NCBI GenBank assembly: GCA_017548545.1
Contig: JAFYZW010000066.1
Location: 1 to 64,000 of the forward strand
Direction: 5' to 3'
Length of the DNA stretch: 64,000 bases
DNA from: Bacteroidales bacterium
GTDB lineage: Bacteria; Bacteroidota; Bacteroidia; Bacteroidales; UBA3663
Shown here: positions 19,819-29,814 of the stretch, one piece after another
Layout: each line of letters starts with the position of its first letter
How positions within the stretch are numbered: position 1 is the stretch's first letter
Position numbers and translations under genes: made by a program
The notes under the pieces: generated by a model
What the model saw: only the letters and a program-made list of their open reading frames with translations
Told to the model about the DNA's origin: nothing
Database searches by the model: none

Positions 19819-21750
19819 TTACTCAACAGTAGCGTAAGCCTTGCCTTCGCAATTTGGCCAGAACTTAATCGTGTAAGTACCTGCCTCGATATGGATGTCG
19901 CTGCCGTTGTTCATCAGGTTGGTGAGGTCACCACCCCAGTTGAAGGTCCAATCGCCATTGGCACGGAACTTGAAGTTACCAGTTGCAAGTTCGCCAGTGT
20001 AGGTCCAGCAACCCAGCTGAGTATCGAAGGTCATCTCGGTGTCGCCATCCCAACCATTGCGGGTAGCGTCGCCGATGAGACCGATCGTAGCGGGAGTAGC
20101 CTCGTAGGTGAGGTTGGCCATATCGGCTACAAGCATGTAGAAGCCCTCAGCGATGTTGATGTTGCCGCCTTCGGTAGAAAGCTTGCCGTCGCCGGCATCG
20201 CCATACCAACCGCCATCGACGAACTTGAAGCCCCAAGTTGTCTCGCCATCATCGGGAAGCACATAGTACCAGCCGCGATAAACGCCTGCGCCTTCGTGAG
20301 CCATTGGGCTTGCCGAGTCGCTCCATCCGTTGGCGCTGCCAGCGTAGTAGATGAAGTCGCTGAACTGCTCACCAGCGCCGGAAGTCTCGGTGAAGACAGC
20401 CTTGTGGTTGCCCTCGGTAGAAAGGATCAGGCTGATGTCGTAGGTGCCTGCACTGACGCTGATGTTAGGTCCATCCTGAGTAAGACCGTTCACGTCACCG
20501 CCAAAGTTGATTGCCCAGTCACCGTTTACACGGAACTTGACGCCGCCCTTCGGGAGCTCTACGCCCTTGACCTCCCAAGCACCGCTAGCGGTGTTGTAGG
20601 TGAGATCGACATCGCCGCCCCAAGAGTTGAAGTCACCGATAAGGCCGATCTGGTTGATGGTTACGAGGTTGTAGGTCATCGCCGAAAGGTCCACATTTAT
20701 CTCATAGAATCCTGCACCTGGATCGGGACAGTTGTCGCTACCCTGACCGATGCGGTCGTCGCCGAGCCATTCCCAGTCGCCATCCCAATCGTTCTCGTTG
20801 GGCTTGAACTTGAACTGGCCATCGAGATAATAGTATCCCTTGTATAAGCCATCGCTTGCAGGACTGCGGAGGGCATGTGGAGTGCTCCAGCCCGACTCGT
20901 TACCGATCTCGTAGATGTACTCGTTGAACGACAGAGCAGCGGCATTCCATGTCATGTTCATCATGTCGAAGGTAACACGATAGAAGAGTGCATCAGGATC
21001 GTAGGCAACCACGAAGTTGCCACCCTCGTTGTTATACTTGAACTTGCCAGGATTGTCTTCATCACTGCCAAGGCACTTGCTCCAATCACCACCAATGCCG
21101 GAAGCCGGGGTAACCTTGAACTCAAGGTCGCCAGTAAGGTCGGCGGGAGCATTGAAGGTCACTGTGAAAACAGGATTCTCATAAACATCACCTCCACCGT
21201 TGGTCAAAGCATAGTCGGTATTGGTGTTGTCCCAACCATTGAAATTGCCGGTGAGATAATATACCTCCTCGATTTCGGGAGCCTCAGGGATGGCCTTGAT
21301 GGCAAATGCCTGCGAATCGTTCATGCGAATGCTTGCAGCCGAGCTGGTCTGCCAAACTGAGAGGACGCCCAGAAGCTCACGCTCCTCGGGACGCTTGCCG
21401 TAAGAATCCTCGAGATAGCGCTGGAGGGCATCGGCCGACATATAACCTTCGGGGGTGATGTCGTAGGTGGCAGCTTCGAGGATGTTGTCAGCTGTAGAAA
21501 GCGTAATCTTGTACTCGGGAGCATAGCCTTCAACAGAAGCTGTGGGGGCATTGATGTTGCAGACCTGAACCATCTCAGCCTCAAGTGTGCGGAAATCGAT
21601 GGTGCCGACACTTGACACACTGCCATCGCCAAAGGATACAGGGGACTCTTGTGGAACGCTCTTTGGTTCACTCCAGTCCTTGTAGTCATCGGTACAGGCA
21701 GCGAGTGCTGCTGCACCAAGAACCACGGCATATAAAAATTTCTTATTCAT
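19819..21750 (-). CDS. susF: SusF-like surface starch-binding lipoprotein with five repeated modules
   Basis: A 643-aa lipoprotein (lipobox LAAC, Cys19). An N-terminal SusE/SusF-type domain (about 25-155) is followed by five related beta modules at about 163-270, 278-365, 367-455, 466-550 and 556-643. Each has hallmarks such as GDFNSWGG, FKFRANGDW or WGGDLTNL with conserved Trp residues suited to stacking on glucose. B. thetaiotaomicron SusF (485 aa) has three starch sites, so this protein is longer. It binds starch at the cell surface. The symbol rests on position and domain type; orthology one-to-one is not shown. Confidence 0.8.
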   Translation of the reverse strand: MNKKFLYAVVLGAAALAACTDDYKDWSEPKSVPQESPVSFGDGSVSSVGTIDFRTLEAEMVQVCNINAPTASVEGYAPEYKITLSTADNILEAATYDITPEGYMSADALQRYLEDSYGKRPEERELLGVLSVWQTSSAASIRMNDSQAFAIKAIPEAPEIEEVYYLTGNFNGWDNTNTDYALTNGGGDVYENPVFTVTFNAPADLTGDLEFKVTPASGIGGDWSKCLGSDEDNPGKFKYNNEGGNFVVAYDPDALFYRVTFDMMNMTWNAAALSFNEYIYEIGNESGWSTPHALRSPASDGLYKGYYYLDGQFKFKPNENDWDGDWEWLGDDRIGQGSDNCPDPGAGFYEINVDLSAMTYNLVTINQIGLIGDFNSWGGDVDLTYNTASGAWEVKGVELPKGGVKFRVNGDWAINFGGDVNGLTQDGPNISVSAGTYDISLILSTEGNHKAVFTETSGAGEQFSDFIYYAGSANGWSDSASPMAHEGAGVYRGWYYVLPDDGETTWGFKFVDGGWYGDAGDGKLSTEGGNINIAEGFYMLVADMANLTYEATPATIGLIGDATRNGWDGDTEMTFDTQLGCWTYTGELATGNFKFRANGDWTFNWGGDLTNLMNNGSDIHIEAGTYTIKFWPNCEGKAYATVE

Positions 21751-21770
21751 TGCTTTGTTGGATTTTCAGT

Positions 21771-21803
21771 TCCTTCCTGCCCCATTGCTGGAGCAGGAAA
21801 GGA
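21771..21803 (-). promoter_or_regulatory. intercistronic hairpin between susE and susF
   Basis: TCCTTCCTGC (21771-21780) pairs with GCAGGAAAGGA (21793-21803) with one bulge. No T-run follows on the minus strand. It is probably an mRNA-stability element in the 63-bp gap. Confidence 0.55.
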
Positions 21804-21813
21804 CTTAGGTTGA

Positions 21814-23031
21814 TTACTGGAGAACGAAACGATAGAAACGTGTAATATCGTTGTATATCACAAGATAATTGCCTGGAGTGAGATAGATATCTGCACCACC
21901 ATTGGTACCATAGCCATAGAAGCTACCATCGGCGGTCTCGAGAACATCTCCACCGGAGTTGTAGTCCCACGAACCTGGCTCCTTAATCTTGATGGCCTGG
22001 CCGTCACCAATTGTTACGGAAGCTACCCAGTCGTGGTTGATGGCGCCATCATAGGTATGTACAGGCTTCATCTCGGTGTCGCCCCATTCGTTGAAGTGTC
22101 CGGCGATGCACATGCCTGAGAATACAGCAGGAGTGCCCTCATACTTCTCAACGGTGAGCTCATCCTTCTCGGTGTTGAGCGTAATGGTGTAGTAGCCTGG
22201 TTCAGGCACGGTGATGTTGCCCGAGCCACCGTCGTTCTTCACGAATGAACCGAAGCTGTCGCCCTGGCCCCACTGCTCATCCCAAGAGTCGAGCGTGTGC
22301 TTCAGCTTGAAGCCATTGCCAGCGAGGTAACCAGTCCAGGTGATAAGACCTGCACCCGTCTTGGTATCGTACTCGTAGTCGGCCACAGTCTGCATAGGAT
22401 AGCTGCTGGTCGGCATATCGGACGACCACTTGCCATCGCCAATGTCACCACCGATGAGATACCAGATATCGGGATCGGCAGCCTTCAGCTCGATGTAGTA
22501 TGGAAGAACATTGAAGTTAACGACATTGGAAGCAACGGAAGCCAGCTTGTCGAACGAAGCATTCTGAACGAATGCGAGAACACGTGCATAGACAGTAGCA
22601 CCATCAGTGAATGCAGGACTGGTGACATCCCAGCCATTGAGCATCTCAAGTGCCTTGTCGATAGCCGTAGCAGAAACCTCGGCAGTGCAAGAGGTGTAAA
22701 TCTCTTCAAGCGGGAAGTAGTCGGCACCAGTGTTGTCTTCGGCAAGTTCGTCAAAGGCTTTGGTGAAACTACCGGTAGAGGAAACCTGTACCTGATAGTT
22801 AGCGACTACAGGAGCGTTAGGATCGGTGAACTGGGGCTGTGACCAGCTCATGGCAACCGCATTGGAGGTCTTGAGGTCGATCTGCGAAGATCCGTACACC
22901 GGAGTGTTGACAATGAATGAACCTTCGGCCGGAGACACCAGAATCGGGTTCGATTCATCGTCCTTGTCGCATGAGATGAATGCCAGGCTAGTTGCCGCGA
23001 GCATCATCGCGAATGAAAATATCTTTTTCAT
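21814..23031 (-). CDS. susE: SusE-like starch-binding lipoprotein
   Basis: A 405-aa lipoprotein (lipobox FISC, Cys21). The N-terminal part has the SusE domain pattern (NPILVSPAEGSFIVN, then VAMSWSQPQF). It is followed by two beta modules, beginning near WYLIGGDIGDGKW and MCIAGHFNEWGD. The length is close to SusE of B. thetaiotaomicron (387 aa). It helps hold starch at the surface next to SusC/SusD. The gene lies 21 bp after susD and is in the same operon. Confidence 0.83.
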   Translation of the reverse strand: MKKIFSFAMMLAATSLAFISCDKDDESNPILVSPAEGSFIVNTPVYGSSQIDLKTSNAVAMSWSQPQFTDPNAPVVANYQVQVSSTGSFTKAFDELAEDNTGADYFPLEEIYTSCTAEVSATAIDKALEMLNGWDVTSPAFTDGATVYARVLAFVQNASFDKLASVASNVVNFNVLPYYIELKAADPDIWYLIGGDIGDGKWSSDMPTSSYPMQTVADYEYDTKTGAGLITWTGYLAGNGFKLKHTLDSWDEQWGQGDSFGSFVKNDGGSGNITVPEPGYYTITLNTEKDELTVEKYEGTPAVFSGMCIAGHFNEWGDTEMKPVHTYDGAINHDWVASVTIGDGQAIKIKEPGSWDYNSGGDVLETADGSFYGYGTNGGADIYLTPGNYLVIYNDITRFYRFVLQ

Positions 23032-23052
23032 ATCTGTTCAAATCGTGTTGAA

Positions 23053-24645
23053 TTAATAACCTGAATTCTGAGTGAGGTTCGGATTGGCATTCATATCCTC
23101 ATCAGGAATAGCGTAAACATTGAGATAGGAAGCGAGACTGACGCCAGCCTGGCTGCCGCCCTTCCATTCCCAAAGGTACTGACCGCTGTTGCCACCTCCA
23201 TAGTAACCATAACGGATAAGATCGGTACGACGGTAGCCCTCGTAGTAGAGCTCACGAGAACGCTCGTCGAGGATCTGGTTGAGCGAGTACTGGGTTTGTG
23301 TCGAAGCGTTGGCACGCTCACGAAGTGCATTGACACGTGCGGTACCGGTAGAAGAAGTAACACCACCATTCTGACGGGCATCAGCTTCGGCGGAAATGAG
23401 ATAAGCCTCAGCCGAACGCATCAGGAAGAAGTCCATATCGATGAACTGGGTGTTGTGAGGAGCACCGCCCGAAGCGTAGGTGTTGCGGAACTTTGCGCAT
23501 GCAAAACCACTGGTATATTCAGTAGGCGTAGAAACAGAGAGTTCACGATCGACGCCAAAGAATATTGCACGGTCATCGCCTGCTGCTGCCACCATATCCT
23601 CGAAGGTAACATTGGGAGCATCAGCATTGGGGAAGAACTTGTCGAGAAGCTGACGACGTGCGCGGTTGCCTGCCCAGAATTCGGTGGTACCGTAATCGGA
23701 ATTGATATTCATATCGGACTTCCAGGTTGAAGCCATGAGGAAGAGTGAAGTACCCCAAGATGTAGTGGTGGTACCATCCTGCAGGACGGGGAAGATTGCC
23801 TCGGTAGCAGCACTCGTCTCACCATTGTCGCCCATGAAGAGCATCTGGTAAGCGCTCCAACCATTGAGACCTGTGGTGTTGAGCTTGTGAGGACCGTTGA
23901 CAACAGTCTCGGCGTAGCTCTGAGCATCGGCCCAACGGGCAGTACCGGTATAAACCTCGGCATTCAGATACATACGAGCAAGAAGCAAGTTGGCTGCGTC
24001 CTGGTCAACACGTCCATAGCCGCTGTCCTTGCTGGAAACAGCACGTGGAGCGAGCATGTTGGGAAGGATCTCCTTAAGTTCGTTCTCAATCCAGCTGAAG
24101 AGCTCTGCACGTGGCATCTGCTGTGGGCTTTCGGCTGAAATCTCGAGTGTGAAAGGCACATTTCCGAAGAGGTCCATCAGATAATAGTAGTTGAGGGCGC
24201 GGATGAAGCGAACTTCAGCTGCACGAGTGGCATCAACATCGCCGCAGACACTCAGATAGTGGTTGCAGAAGGCAATACCTGTATAGAGACGATAGTAGAA
24301 GCCGCGAAGCATCGGGTGGGATGCATCATACTGGTTGTAGTTGAAGGCCGGGATACCAGGGTCGCCCCAAGCGCAAATAGCCTCATCGGTAGGAAGCTCC
24401 TGAGCGTTCCAAAGCTGACGCACATAACCTGTGGTACCGCCATCAAGGCCATCGATATCACAGTCGCCATTGGCACCGGTGTTGCCAGCCAGGCCAATGT
24501 TAGCATAGCACTTTGCAAAGAGGGCAGCCTCATCGGGCACCATAGTCGTACTTGGGTCCTTTGGAGTAACATCCAAATCGTTGACGCAAGAACTCATACC
24601 CATCAACAATGCAAGTGAAGCAAGTGAAAGAATATATTTCTTCAT
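23053..24645 (-). CDS. susD: SusD-like starch-binding outer-membrane lipoprotein
   Basis: A 530-aa SusD-family protein with lipobox MSSC (Cys20). It shows the usual alpha-helical TPR scaffold, including YYRLYTGIAFCNHYL, EVRFIRALNYYYLMDLFGNV, DAANLLLARMYLNAEVYTG and, near the end, ILDERSRELYYEGYRRTDLI. It caps the SusC channel and delivers maltooligosaccharide. It is 15 bp downstream of susC in the same operon. Its assignment to starch rests on the amylases around it. Confidence 0.92.
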   Translation of the reverse strand: MKKYILSLASLALLMGMSSCVNDLDVTPKDPSTTMVPDEAALFAKCYANIGLAGNTGANGDCDIDGLDGGTTGYVRQLWNAQELPTDEAICAWGDPGIPAFNYNQYDASHPMLRGFYYRLYTGIAFCNHYLSVCGDVDATRAAEVRFIRALNYYYLMDLFGNVPFTLEISAESPQQMPRAELFSWIENELKEILPNMLAPRAVSSKDSGYGRVDQDAANLLLARMYLNAEVYTGTARWADAQSYAETVVNGPHKLNTTGLNGWSAYQMLFMGDNGETSAATEAIFPVLQDGTTTTSWGTSLFLMASTWKSDMNINSDYGTTEFWAGNRARRQLLDKFFPNADAPNVTFEDMVAAAGDDRAIFFGVDRELSVSTPTEYTSGFACAKFRNTYASGGAPHNTQFIDMDFFLMRSAEAYLISAEADARQNGGVTSSTGTARVNALRERANASTQTQYSLNQILDERSRELYYEGYRRTDLIRYGYYGGGNSGQYLWEWKGGSQAGVSLASYLNVYAIPDEDMNANPNLTQNSGY

Positions 24646-24660
24646 AATGGTAATACGAAA

Positions 24661-27636
24661 TTAGAAGTTAAGTTGGAGACCCAGCTGCACGGTAAATGGA
24701 CGTGGGTACATGTTGTTGTCGATGCCACCAAAGACTTCAGGATCGACACCTTCGTAATTGGTGATTGTAAATACGTTGGTAGCAGAAGCGTTTACACGAC
24801 CGCTGATCTTGGTGCCGAAGAGCTTGTTGAAACTGTAGCCCAGGGTGATGTTGTCGCACTTGAGGAAGCTTGCATTCTCAACCCAGTAGTCGGAGATTGC
24901 ATGATCGTAAGTCTTCCAGTTGCGCTCAACGCCCTTAAGAGTACCGTTCTGGAGGTAAGAGAATGAGCTATCGTAACGCTTGTCGATATTCATCTTGCCA
25001 GCCTCGGTATCGTTGAAGACATAGTTGTCGAAATTAGCACGGAGCGAGAAACCGAAGTCCCAATTCTTATAGCTGAGACGAGAGCTCAAGCCAGCGGAGA
25101 ATGGAGCATCAGGGCTCTTATAGAAGTAGAGGTCTGAATCGTTGATCTGACCATCGGCATTGCGATCCACATAGACACCTTCGAGCGGCATACCATTTGA
25201 GTCATAAACCTGCTGATATACGTAGAAACTGCTCTTTGGATGGCCGACAGAATGTGCCTGTACGGTATTACCGGTACCTGCAGAGATACCGCCGGTCTTT
25301 ACTACGGCACTTTCGCCAGTAAGTTCGGTAATCTCGTTCTTGTTGTAGGTGAAGTTGGTGGTAATCTCCCACTGCCAATCTTTGGTCTGGATAGGACGGA
25401 TAGTGGCGGCGAGCTCGATACCTGTATTGTCCATCGAACCGATGTTAGAAGTTACCTGGTTGCGGAAGTTGGTACCTGCACTGACTGTTGCAGTGTTGAT
25501 CAGGTCGGTGGTCTCACGATAATACCAGTCGGCCGTGAAGGTGAAGCGATCGCGGAGGAAACCGAGGTCAATACCGACGTTGGTCGTTGTGGTGGTCTCC
25601 CACTTCAGGTTCTCGTTGTATGCGTTTGGACGATAAAGGAGACCTGCGTCGTTTACACCAGAAATAGGATAACGGCCATCGCGGTTATCAGCGTTTACGT
25701 GATAAGAAGCGAAATAGTTGTAGTTACCGATGCCATCCTGCTGACCGGTCTTACCCCAGCCCAGACGAACCTTGGCTTCTGAGAGCCAATCAACGTCGCG
25801 GAGGAAGGCTTCATCCTTGATCTTCCAACCAACGGCTACGGATGGGAACAGCGACCAGTGATCCTTGAAACGAGAGGAACCGTCGTCACGGACAGTCACG
25901 GTAAGGAGATAACGGTCGAGGATGCTGTAATTCATACGACCGAAGAATGATACAAGGAACGATTCCTGCAACCAACGTCCCTGGCTCTTGGAGTAATTGC
26001 CATGGGTGCGTGTATCTTCATAGTAGCTGCTGCCCCAGTACTTCATGTGGCTCCATTCGTAACCTACCATGAGGTCGAAGTGATTGGCTTCGTTGAAGTC
26101 TTTCATATACTGTGCATAAGCCGAGTAGGTGAGGTTGAACTTCTCTTCTGCCGAATAGCCATCGTTGCCGTAGTAGAAATTCGACTGACCCCACTGTGCG
26201 TAGTTGGTGTGCTGTGAACCGTTGCCATAGTCACCAGCGAAATTCATGTGGAGGCGAAGATCCTCAAAACCGTGAATCTTATAGTCAAGCTCCAAACTAC
26301 CCTGCCATGAACGGGAATGAGCCACATCGTCCTTCTCATTGAGGAGGGCAACAGGGTTGGATGCCGAATTCCTGTTCTTGGTCAATGGATAAGCGGGATC
26401 GTTCAAGGCAGCGCCATTGTCGGTCCATGTGAAGTAGCCACCGAAGTTCTCGAAGCCGGGAGCTGTGACAGGATGGGTTGGATCAAAGCGACCAGCCTCA
26501 CCCACTGCTGCTGTGTTGGCATAGTTCGTATTGGCATACATGAACTTGGCATTGGCGGTCACGGTGAGGTGATTGTCAAAGAACTTGGGATTGAGGTTCA
26601 AGCTGGCTGTAGTACGCTTGAATGCCGAGGTCTTCAAGATACCTTCCTGATCGGTATAGCCTGCCGAGAAACGATAGGGAAGACTCTTCATGCTGCCGGT
26701 CACAGTCACGTTGTGGTCATGACTGATGGCGTTCTGATAAATCTCGTCCTGCCAATCGGTAGAAGCATTTCCCATGAGGGAAGCAGCTTCGGAATCGGGG
26801 CCATAATAGTTGTTGATGAAGTTGCGATATTCGTCAGCTGTCATCACATCGACACGGTTGGCTGCGGTGCTGAGGCTTACACTACCATTGTATGTAACCT
26901 TTGGCTTTCCACTTGAACCTTTCTTGGTGGTAATGATGATGACACCGTTCGAACCACGGCTACCGTAGATGGCGGTTGCCGATGCGTCCTTCAGCACGGT
27001 GAAGGTCTCGATGTCGGCAGGATTCACCATAGAGAGTCCGTTCGACAGACCCTTAACGCCCTGGTTATCCATTGCCATACCATCGATCACGATGAGTGGG
27101 TCGTTGGATGCGTTAAGTGAAGAACCACCACGCACACGGATGGTTGCACCTGTACCAGGAGCACCCGAGCCGGGAGTAACGTTCACACCAGCGATCTTGC
27201 CCTGAAGCATGTCCTGAGCGTTGGTTACTACACCACGGTTCTTCTCATCGGGTTTCATTGCGGTAACCGAACCCGTCAAGTCATTCTTGCGAGCGACACC
27301 GTAACCGATGACTACCACATCTTCGAGGAGTTCGGAATCCTCCTGCAAAGTAATGTTAAGAGGAGAGCCGTCGAAAACTACCTCCTGAGGCTTATAACCG
27401 ATGAAGGTGATTACAATCGTGCTGCCCTTGGGTGCACGGAAAGAAAAGTTGCCGTCGAGGTCGGTCGTTGCGCCATTGGTAGTACCTTTGACAACAACGT
27501 TCGCACCAAGGACAGGCTCTCCAAAGTCGTCAATGATTGTACCAGTGACCGGAAGATCCTGGGCAAATACACTGACCGACATGAAGATTCCTGCGACCAT
27601 AGCCACGAGGAATCGGAAGTTAAACTTCGTTCTCAT
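24661..27636 (-). CDS. susC: SusC-like TonB-dependent starch oligosaccharide importer
   Basis: A 991-aa outer-membrane receptor. It has a signal peptide ending SVSVFAQ, then a carboxypeptidase-like regulatory domain (VTGTIIDDFGEPVLGANVVV, about 30-105). The plug follows with the SusC motif TVLKDASATAIYGSRGSNGV at about 215-235, and then a 22-strand-type barrel that ends in Phe (QLGLQLNF). It imports bound maltooligosaccharides with TonB energy. It is the first gene of the operon susC-susD-susE-susF-three amylases. Confidence 0.93.
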   Translation of the reverse strand: MRTKFNFRFLVAMVAGIFMSVSVFAQDLPVTGTIIDDFGEPVLGANVVVKGTTNGATTDLDGNFSFRAPKGSTIVITFIGYKPQEVVFDGSPLNITLQEDSELLEDVVVIGYGVARKNDLTGSVTAMKPDEKNRGVVTNAQDMLQGKIAGVNVTPGSGAPGTGATIRVRGGSSLNASNDPLIVIDGMAMDNQGVKGLSNGLSMVNPADIETFTVLKDASATAIYGSRGSNGVIIITTKKGSSGKPKVTYNGSVSLSTAANRVDVMTADEYRNFINNYYGPDSEAASLMGNASTDWQDEIYQNAISHDHNVTVTGSMKSLPYRFSAGYTDQEGILKTSAFKRTTASLNLNPKFFDNHLTVTANAKFMYANTNYANTAAVGEAGRFDPTHPVTAPGFENFGGYFTWTDNGAALNDPAYPLTKNRNSASNPVALLNEKDDVAHSRSWQGSLELDYKIHGFEDLRLHMNFAGDYGNGSQHTNYAQWGQSNFYYGNDGYSAEEKFNLTYSAYAQYMKDFNEANHFDLMVGYEWSHMKYWGSSYYEDTRTHGNYSKSQGRWLQESFLVSFFGRMNYSILDRYLLTVTVRDDGSSRFKDHWSLFPSVAVGWKIKDEAFLRDVDWLSEAKVRLGWGKTGQQDGIGNYNYFASYHVNADNRDGRYPISGVNDAGLLYRPNAYNENLKWETTTTTNVGIDLGFLRDRFTFTADWYYRETTDLINTATVSAGTNFRNQVTSNIGSMDNTGIELAATIRPIQTKDWQWEITTNFTYNKNEITELTGESAVVKTGGISAGTGNTVQAHSVGHPKSSFYVYQQVYDSNGMPLEGVYVDRNADGQINDSDLYFYKSPDAPFSAGLSSRLSYKNWDFGFSLRANFDNYVFNDTEAGKMNIDKRYDSSFSYLQNGTLKGVERNWKTYDHAISDYWVENASFLKCDNITLGYSFNKLFGTKISGRVNASATNVFTITNYEGVDPEVFGGIDNNMYPRPFTVQLGLQLNF

Positions 27637-27749
27637 GTGTTTGTTTTTTGGTTTTGTTTTAAATTAATTATTGTGTAAAAAATTATATAATTCCCGAATA
27701 TCGGTTTTTTTCAAATGCAATTTCTACATGGTAATGCTTTTTTGCGGTG

Positions 27750-27757
27750 CAAAGGTA
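27750..27757 (-). promoter_or_regulatory. -7 box of the susC operon promoter
   Basis: TACCTTTG on the minus strand gives a leader of about 110 nt before the susC ATG. No TTTG stands about 20 bp upstream; a G-rich and A-rich stretch is there instead, which suits a promoter needing an activator. The 248-bp gap between susA and susC holds no gene. Confidence 0.6.
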
Positions 27758-27884
27758 AGCATTTTTTTCCCCCGATGGAAGAGCACGAACGACAAATATA
27801 AATGACATTAAGACGTTTGTACATATTTTCACCTCATTTTCAAAAAGTTATACTTTTGAAACATGGCACAAAAATATAACGCCC

Positions 27885-29726
27885 TTAGTATTCCAAAACC
27901 AGGAATCCTCGTCCCTCCAGAGACAGTTTATCACCCAAGGTCACCGTCTGGCCCGTGAGCACATTCCTGGCTGTGCGTGAAGGCAGGATTTCGGCATAGT
28001 GCTCCAAGTCGATCTCCTTTTCCTCTCCCGTACCATTCATGAATACCGTGACGCGCTGGCCTTCCAAACTGCGGCTATAGGCATAACAGCCATTCTGTAA
28101 AGCAAACTGAGTGAGGTGTCCCGTGTGCAAAGCTTTGCAGGTGCGACGCCAACGGAGCAGCTTACTTGCAAAATCGAAATATTCGCTTTGCAATGCATTG
28201 CGGCCCGAAGCCTTGAGCACCTCGACAGGGAGATCCTGACGCATCCGTCCATCACCCCAGTCCTTATGTGCAAACATGCCAATCTCATCGCCGTAATAGA
28301 GCTGAGGGATACCGCGCAATGTCAACAATAGGAGCAACGCCTGCTTGTAACGAGCCACGTTCTTCGACTGCGCTTCGTTGGTCTGGAAACGGCTCGTATC
28401 ATGATTGTCGAGGAAAGTGAGCAGATAATTGGTGTCGGCATAGATGAAATCGCCCGAAAGATAATAGTAGAGTTTCATCAGGCCAGCATCATAGTCATTG
28501 CTCTCCTCATCCACTATCGTATTAAGAAGATTCATGAGCTGGAAATCCATTACACTACGCAACTCGCTATTGAAATCGGAGAGCTTCGAGTCCTTCTGCC
28601 AATAGGCGACACTCGGTGCATTGTTGATCCACGTCTCTCCCACAATGACGAATCCCGGATACTCACGGTCGAGCGCCAGATTCCAGTCGCGCATCATCTC
28701 GCGGTCGCAATAGGGATAGGTGTCCTGACGGATGCCATTGATTTTAGCATATTCAACCCACCAGATGCTGCTCTGAATCAGATAGTCCTTCACGAGCGGG
28801 TTGCGCTGGTTCCAGTCGGGCATAGCTTCGGTGAACCAACCGTCGGTGGTATGCTTCAAATCCCATTGGCTGGCATGAGGATCACCAATCGATGCCGTAC
28901 GATGAGCACATGCTTCAAAGGAGGAATCGAAGTTGAACCAATCTTTGGCAGGAAGGTCCTTGTAGAGGAAATTGTTGACACCGCAATGGTTGAACACCAG
29001 ATCCATCACCATTTTGATGCCATGCTTGTGGCACTGCTCCACGAGTAGTCGGTAATCTTCGTTGCTGCCCAGACGTGGGTCAATGCGATAGTAGTCGGTG
29101 ATGGAATAGCCATGATACGAACAGACCACATCATTCTCCTGTACCGGTGTAGGCCAAATGGCAGTGATGCCAAGTTCATCGAGATAATCCAAAGCCAGCC
29201 CAATGCCTGCAAGGTCTCCTCCATGGCGACCGAAATCCGCTTTTGCTTCGAAATCGACTTTAGGCTCAATCATTCCCGGCACGTTGTCAAGCTTGGGATT
29301 CCCATTGATAAAGCGGTCGGGCATCAGCAGATACAATACATCCTCGGGGCCAAAAGGCACAATGGCCTCGCCCGTACGTTCCTTCAACTCGAAAGGTTGG
29401 TTAAGATATGCCTTTTTCTGTCCCGGCTTGAAGAGAGTGAAATTGAAAGTCTGCGACTTGGCATATTGCAGGTCCAGATAGACAAAAAGATAATTGGGAT
29501 TGGATACTCTCTCAACACGTATCAATGACACATTATGTGCCTGGGAGAGCACAACATCACAGTCGCCTATGTTATCACCGTGGAGCAGTACCTGAAGCTC
29601 GGGGTTCTGCATGCCGCTCCACCAGTTGAGTGGATGCACATGCTTAAGCTTAGGTGCCGCGGCAAAACCAAACAGGTGTGTCAATACGGTTAACATAAGG
29701 AATAATAAAATACGTGTTTTTTTCAT
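27885..29726 (-). CDS. susA: SusA-like neopullulanase/maltodextrinase (GH13)
   Basis: A 613-aa exported GH13 enzyme, close to the 617 aa of B. thetaiotaomicron SusA. The start at 29726 gives a signal peptide without lipobox (MKKTRILLFLMLTVLTHLFG), so it should be periplasmic. The N-terminal beta domain (about 25-115) is that of cyclomaltodextrinase/neopullulanase enzymes. Catalytic residues are D335 in GIRQDTYPY, E364 in IVGETW and D443 in LDNHDTSRF. It would split imported maltooligosaccharides to maltose and glucose. It has its own promoter, divergent from the GH13 lipoprotein gene, and lies upstream of susC in the same direction. Confidence 0.9.
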   Translation of the reverse strand: MKKTRILLFLMLTVLTHLFGFAAAPKLKHVHPLNWWSGMQNPELQVLLHGDNIGDCDVVLSQAHNVSLIRVERVSNPNYLFVYLDLQYAKSQTFNFTLFKPGQKKAYLNQPFELKERTGEAIVPFGPEDVLYLLMPDRFINGNPKLDNVPGMIEPKVDFEAKADFGRHGGDLAGIGLALDYLDELGITAIWPTPVQENDVVCSYHGYSITDYYRIDPRLGSNEDYRLLVEQCHKHGIKMVMDLVFNHCGVNNFLYKDLPAKDWFNFDSSFEACAHRTASIGDPHASQWDLKHTTDGWFTEAMPDWNQRNPLVKDYLIQSSIWWVEYAKINGIRQDTYPYCDREMMRDWNLALDREYPGFVIVGETWINNAPSVAYWQKDSKLSDFNSELRSVMDFQLMNLLNTIVDEESNDYDAGLMKLYYYLSGDFIYADTNYLLTFLDNHDTSRFQTNEAQSKNVARYKQALLLLLTLRGIPQLYYGDEIGMFAHKDWGDGRMRQDLPVEVLKASGRNALQSEYFDFASKLLRWRRTCKALHTGHLTQFALQNGCYAYSRSLEGQRVTVFMNGTGEEKEIDLEHYAEILPSRTARNVLTGQTVTLGDKLSLEGRGFLVLEY

Positions 29727-29756
29727 TGTAAAGATAGTTTTGTTGTTTTTCGGCAG

Positions 29757-29788
29757 CAAAGATAGGAGTAAAATCTAAAAATTCCAAA
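29757..29788 (-). promoter_or_regulatory. promoter of susA
   Basis: On the minus strand TTTG (29785-29788), 20 bp, then TATCTTTG (29757-29764), 30 bp before the susA start. Confidence 0.8.
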
Positions 29789-29814
29789 TTTTTAGTCAAA
29801 AAATGTGCATTTTT

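Noticed and set aside
27793..27800. TATATTTG as a second susC promoter
   Set aside because: It fits the -7 box but has no TTTG at the right distance and lies in a very AT-rich stretch where chance matches are likely.
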